A DNA stretch of 64,000 nt, taken from NCBI GenBank assembly GCA_037976565.1, contig CP137667.1, positions 124,001 to 188,000 of the forward strand, read 5' to 3'. Positions within the stretch are counted from its first letter, which is position 1. Each line of letters starts with the position of its first letter. Shown here in pieces: positions 59,156 to 64,000 of this stretch. The notes beneath the pieces are model-generated. The model worked only from the letters and a program-made list of their open reading frames with translations. It had not been told where the DNA came from and did not search any database. Source of the stretch: Mesocentrotus franciscanus. Lineage: Eukaryota > Echinodermata > Echinoidea > Camarodonta > Strongylocentrotidae. A program made the translations under genes and the position numbers.

Positions 59156-59273
59156 AATTCGTCCTCATGACGAATTAAATGTCTAGTTAGGTGGTCTGTC
59201 GTAATCGACAGATCACCTATTAATTTCGTCAGAATTTTCTTTTAGGTGGTCTGTCGTAATCGACAGATCACCT
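59156..59273. repeat. Element junction: end hairpin followed by two tandem start hairpins
   Basis: End hairpin 59156-59176, CTAG, then start hairpins at 59189-59218 and 59244-59273, 55 bp apart. Shows one element end directly next to a duplicated next start. Confidence 0.7.
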
Positions 59274-60498
59274 ATTAATTTCGTCAGAATTTTCTTTTTT
59301 ATTTATTTATTCTTTATTTTTATTTATTTCCTCCACTTTTTGTTCCGACGATAACTCAAGATCGGTACAGTCAATTTCTTTCAATTTTGGCACAGTCATA
59401 GGTCATTGTCATAAAACGTGACAGGAACATTTTCAAGGTCATCAGGTCATCGTGACGTCATCCAGGCGCCATTTTGTGAAATCACATGATCAATCATATC
59501 TTCATGATGCGTCATCAAAGGTCATTCATATTCATATCACATATACTTCAGGTCAAGGGTCAACAGGTCATGTCGTCAAAGGTCACATAAAGGTCATGAC
59601 GCGCGTACGCGCTCGTCAAAACAAATGCTCAAAATCACTTAACTATTAAACGAGAGTACGAATCAGGTCATTTTAAGCATTTCAAAATTTCCGTCCGTGC
59701 GCGTCCGCGCGCGCGTTATGCGCGCGCAGCACGTACACATCGTAAAAACGCCGTTTTTGCATGGTTTGTATTCCTGACACTATTTTTGACAATTTCCAAC
59801 TATTTCCAGTCATTCTCGACCTTCCATAATGCCACACGCGTGCGTCAAACTTTAAAATTCGTGCGCGCGTCAATGGGCAATATAATGTAAAAAGTGGTAA
59901 AAACATGTCTATATAAAATCCGCCATAGCTCGTCAGAATGCCTAAATACCCCAAATTTTTAACATTTTCTGGAAGCCCATGAAATGTTTATGTGATTTCA
60001 TGTATAATTTTGTCCAATCGTATGTTCTGACGTCGTCATATTTGCATATGAACTCGAAAATTTGATTTTGAAAATATGACATCATAATTTTTGTATTCAT
60101 TTGATAATATTGCAGTAATCGGTTGTCGATTTTCTTCCAAATTTTGATATGTTGTAGCTGAGACAATTCTCTACCAATGCAGTCACCACGATTTTCATTT
60201 TGACAAAAGCATCATGGCGTATTTTTGCGATTAAAGGAGGCATGTCAATTTTTCACATTTTGCGTGTATTCTCTATGGGACATGACTTTTTGTCAAAACT
60301 GGATTCTACATTCCCGTCTTTCGCGAGCAATATCTCCGTCGTTTTAGCTTCGTTTTCGCTGAGCTTTGAGTATGTTGTAGCTGAGACAATAAGCTATCAC
60401 AATGTGCCCTTTATTTTTCGATCAGATATCAGGATCATGCTCATATTTCACTTGCAAAGTGGGATTTGAGAATTCCATTTCCGTTCACATGTAAACGC

Positions 60499-60577
60499 TT
60501 TGGGAAATGTTTTGATATATCGGTAACACACTTGATTCCCGACGTCGAGATCCCTGGTTCGGGTCCGGGCGTCTCCC
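60499..60577 (+). repeat. Second tRNA-like segment, copy 2
   Basis: B-box-like GGTTCGGGTCC (60556-60566), one base from copy 1. Confidence 0.4.
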
Positions 60578-60646
60578 AAAAAAATTTCTTCACTTTTTTT
60601 TCTTCATGACCTTTCACTGATCATAAGAATTGAAGACAGACCACCT

Positions 60647-60667
60647 AATTCGTCACCATGACGAATT
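60647..60667. repeat. Terminal hairpin AATTCGTC, copy 6
   Basis: Perfect stem with loop ACCAT variant, then AAATGT and CTAGT. Confidence 0.65.
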
Positions 60668-61898
60668 AAATGTCTAGTTATTTATTTATTTATTTATTTA
60701 TTCTTTATTTTTATTTATTTCCTCCACTTTTTTGTTCCGACGATAACTCAAGATCGGTACAGTCAATTTCTTTCAATTTTGGCACAGTCATAGGTCATTG
60801 TCATAAAACGTGACAGGAACATTTTCAAGGTCATCAGGTCATCGTGACGTCATCCAGGCGCCATTTTGTGAAATCACATGATCAATCATATCTTCATGAT
60901 GCGTCATCAAAGGTCATTCATATTCATATCACATATACTTCAGGTCAAGGGTCAACAGGTCATGTCGTCAAAGGTCACATAAAGGTCATGACGCGCGTAC
61001 GCGCGCGTCAAAATTTTAAAATGCTCAAAATCACTTAACTATTAACGAGAGTACGAATCAGGTCATTTTAAGCATTTCAAAATTTCCGTCCGTGCGCGTC
61101 CGCGCGCGCGTTATGCGCGCGCAGCACGTACACATCGTAAAAACGCCGTTTTTCGCATGGTTTGTATTCCTGACACTATTTTTGACAATTTCCAACTATT
61201 TCCAGTCATTCTCGACCTTCCATAATGCCACACGCGTGCGTCAAACTTTAAAATTCGTGCGCGCGTCAATGGGCAATATAATGTAAAAAGTGGTAAAAAC
61301 ATGTCTATATAAAATCCGCCATAGCTCGTCAGAATGCCTAAATACCCCCAAATTTTTAACATTTTCTGGAAGCCCATGAAATTTTATGTGATTTCATGTA
61401 TAATTTTGTCCAATCGTATGTTCTGACGTCGTCATATTTGCATATGAACTCGAAAATTTGATTTTGAAAATATGACATCATAATTTTTGTATTCATTTGA
61501 CAATATTGCAGTAATAGGTTGTCGATTTTCTTCCAAATTTTGATATGTTCTAGCTGAGACAATTCTCTACAAATACAGTCATCACGAATTTTCATTTTGA
61601 CAAAGGCATCATGGCGTATTTTGCGATTAAAGGAGGCATGTCAATTTTTCACATTTTGCGTGTATTCTCTATGGGACATGACTTTTCTCAAAACTGGATT
61701 CTACATTCCGTCTTTCGCGAGCAATATCTCCGTCGTTTTAGTTTTGTTTTCGCTGAGCTTCGAGTATGTTGTAGCTGAGACAATAAGCTATCACAAGTGT
61801 GCCCTTTATTTTTCGATCAGATGCCGGGATCATGCTCATATTTCACTTGCAAAGTGGGATTTGAGAATTCCATTTTCCGTTCACGTGTAATGTCTATG

Positions 61899-61988
61899 TG
61901 GATTATTTTGGTATAGTGGTCATAGCACTTGCCTCCCATTCCGGCGACCCAAGTTCGATTCCTGGTGGGTCATTTTTTTTTTTTTTGC
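61899..61988 (+). repeat. tRNA-like Pol III promoter segment, copy 3
   Basis: A-box 61909-61919 and B-box 61952-61962, followed by a T run. Confidence 0.6.
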
Positions 61989-62369
61989 CGTCGTTTTAAA
62001 TTTGATTTTATGATCTTCTTCGACTATTATAACATATTATCATATACAATCACAAACAATGTAATAAAATGCCTAATTTTGCGTGTTATATCTATGGGAG
62101 AAGAATGTCAATCGTTTGAGTACAACCCTATGGGAAATCTGATTCCTTGTCGTGTATTAAACCTAATATAGGGTTTATCTCCCAACTCTGCTACAATATC
62201 AAATCACCTTGCTAGTCTCCTTCCCAGACGTTTTTACTTTTCCAGTTATTCAGCCCAGGTATATGCATGTTTACGTCTCTCCCGTGGACATAGAATTGTT
62301 TACTTGTCTATACTTCTCTCTTTCTCTATATTAAATTCTATTTATGCTGGATATATTGAATGCATCGTT

Positions 62370-62650
62370 CTCCATTGCATCTCTCTCTTTCTCCTCTCTC
62401 TTGCTCTGTTTCCCTTCTCCTCTCTTATTTTGCCCCTCTCCTTCTCTTGCTCTGTCTCTGCATATATATCTCTCTCTCTACTCTTTTACCCTCTCCCTCT
62501 CTCTCTGCCTCCCTCTACCTCGACCTCTTGCCTTGCCTCCCTCTTATTCTCTTGCTCTGTCTCCCTCTGCCTCTGCCCTTCTCTTTTCTTCTCTCTCACC
62601 CTCTACCTCTCCCGCCTCTGGTTCTCGTTCTCCTTCTATTATGTCTTGTA
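62370..62650. repeat. CT-rich low-complexity block, copy 3
   Basis: Copy of 53180-53460. Confidence 0.85.
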
Positions 62651-62849
62651 ATGTTCCTTAATTTTCTATAGCTCTGCCCTTTGCCCTTGGAACTCAAAAT
62701 ACGAATTTGCATATTATGACGTCAGCATATTTATGGAAAATTGATTGTATCTCTGTAAATATGGATCGATTTTCTTCCAAATTTTGATATGTTGTAGCTA
62801 AGACAATTTTCTACAAGATCAGTTATTCAGATTACATAACAGACCACCT

Positions 62850-62870
62850 AATTCGTCCTCATGACGAATT
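62850..62870. repeat. Terminal hairpin AATTCGTC, copy 7
   Basis: Perfect stem, then ACATTT and CTAGT. Confidence 0.7.
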
Positions 62871-64000
62871 ACATTTCTAGTTATTATTTATTTTTATTTC
62901 CTCCACTTTTTTGTTCCGACGATAACTCAAGATCGGTACAGTCAATTTCTTTCAATTTTGGCACAGTCATGGGTCATTGTCATAAAACGTGACAGGAACA
63001 TTTTCAAGGTCATCAGGTCATCGTGACGTCATCCAGGCGCCATTTTGTGAAATCACATGATCAATCATATCTTCATGATGCGTCATCAAAGGTCATTCAT
63101 ATTCATATCACATATACTTCAGGTCAAGGGTCAACAGGTCATGTCGTCAAAAATCACATAAAGGTCATGACGCGCGCGCGCGTCAAAATTAAAAAGCTCA
63201 AAATCACTTAACTATTAATTGAGAGTACGAATCAGGTCATTTTAAGCATTTCAAAATTTCCGTCCGTGCGCGTCCGCGCGCGCATTATCGCGCGCGCATC
63301 GCGTACACATCGTAAAAACGCCGTTTTCGCATGGTTTTTATTTCTGACACTATTTTTGACAATTTCCAACTATTTCCAGTCATTCTCGACCTTCCATAAT
63401 GCCACACGCGTGCGTCAAACTTTAAAATTCGTGCGCGCGTCAATGGGCAATATAATGTAAAAAGTGGTAAAAACATGTCTATATAAAATCCGCCATAGCT
63501 CGTCAGAATGCCTAAATACCCCCAAATTTTTAACATTTTCTGGAAGCCCATGAAATGTTTATGTGATTTCATGTATAATTTTGTCCAATCGTATGTTCTG
63601 ACGTCGTCATATTTGCATATGAACTCGAAAATTTGATTTTGAAAATATGACATCATAATTTTTGTATTCATTTGATAATATTGCAGTAATCGGTTGTCGA
63701 TTTTCTTCCAAATTTTGATATGTTGTAGCTGAGACAATTCTCTACCAATGCAGTCAACACGAATTTTCATTTTGACAAAAGCATCATGGCGTATTTTGCG
63801 ATTAAAGGAGGCATGTCAATTTTTCACATTTTGCGTGTATTCTCTATGGGACATGACTTTTTGTCAAAACTGGATTCTACATTTCCGTCTTTCGCGAGCA
63901 ATATCTCCGTCGTTTTAGTTTTCTTTTCGCTGAGCTTCGAGTATGTTGTAGCTGAGACAATAAGCTATCACAAGTGTGCCCTTTATTTTTCGATCAGATG

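Larger units (their letters stand above)
43852..64000. repeat. Composite satellite-like repeat region
   Basis: Built of recurring modules. Module M (core AAGGTCATCAGGTCATCGTG) occurs near 44572, 45879, 48113, 49336, 51648, 53816, 55189, 56413, 59434, 60826 and 63005. Following M are CG-alternating palindromes, a conserved segment with TAGCTCGTCAGAATGCC, and a segment ending GTTGTAGCTGAGACAATAAG. Spacings of about 1.22, 1.38, 2.17 and 2.3-3.0 kb recur, indicating a higher-order block of about 7.1 kb (48.1-55.2 versus 55.2 kb onward). Short ORFs repeat with the units and show no domain. Confidence 0.9.

Overview
The window is animal genomic DNA: small phased exons with GT/AG splice sites, introns full of transposable elements and satellites, and two 500-base assembly gaps (25500-25999 and 43352-43851). 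The one cellular gene is a secreted gel-forming mucin / von Willebrand factor-type glycoprotein. With the Ngaro-like tyrosine-recombinase retrotransposons, which are known from sea urchins, fish and other animals, this suggests a marine invertebrate deuterostome, perhaps an echinoderm. The organism is an inference, not a proof.

The gene runs on the minus strand from 42494 to beyond base 1. I resolve 18 exons whose splice phases all match. Read 5' to 3' they encode the second half of a first VWD domain, C8, TIL and E (D1); VWD-C8-TIL (D2, with the CLVSGQG start and a CGLC motif); a TIL'-E' module without VWD or C8 (D'); VWD-C8-TIL (D3); and then a huge Thr/Pro exon of 14-15-residue repeats (bases 4081 to 1, continuing outside). 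This D1-D2-D'-D3-PTS order is that of VWF and gel-forming mucins. The signal peptide, promoter and start of D1 are missing (in gap 2 or outside the window), as is the C-terminal part. Five small deletions break the frame: one in each of two TIL exons and three in the PTS exon. All splice sites are otherwise intact, so I favour sequence errors over a pseudogene.

The intron from 12199 to 34919 is 22.7 kb long. It holds a TA-flanked inverted-repeat element filled with minisatellite (12511-14353), a CT-rich array with a unit of about 485 bp (15.2-20.1 kb), and two copies of one decayed Ngaro/DIRS-like retrotransposon with Gag zinc-knuckle, reverse transcriptase, RNase H and tyrosine recombinase remnants. 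The better copy (28459-34338) shows split direct repeats in the order A1-internal-B1-A2-spacer-B2. The two copies lie in 7.8-kb near-identical blocks that end exactly at gap 1, as expected if two overlapping (allelic) contig ends were not merged.

The other introns carry hairpin or MITE-like elements (6641-6828, 35357-35730, 37094-37491, 40216-40857), a dispersed CCCTAA-containing family, microsatellites and a 39.3-40.0 kb minisatellite.

From 43852 to 64000 there is no recognisable gene. It is a mosaic of nested repeats: about 11 copies of a module with clustered nuclear-receptor-like half-sites, a TGACGTCA palindrome and CG-alternating palindromes; 224-bp tandem arrays; tRNA-like Pol III promoter segments; CT-rich blocks; and recurrent terminal hairpins.
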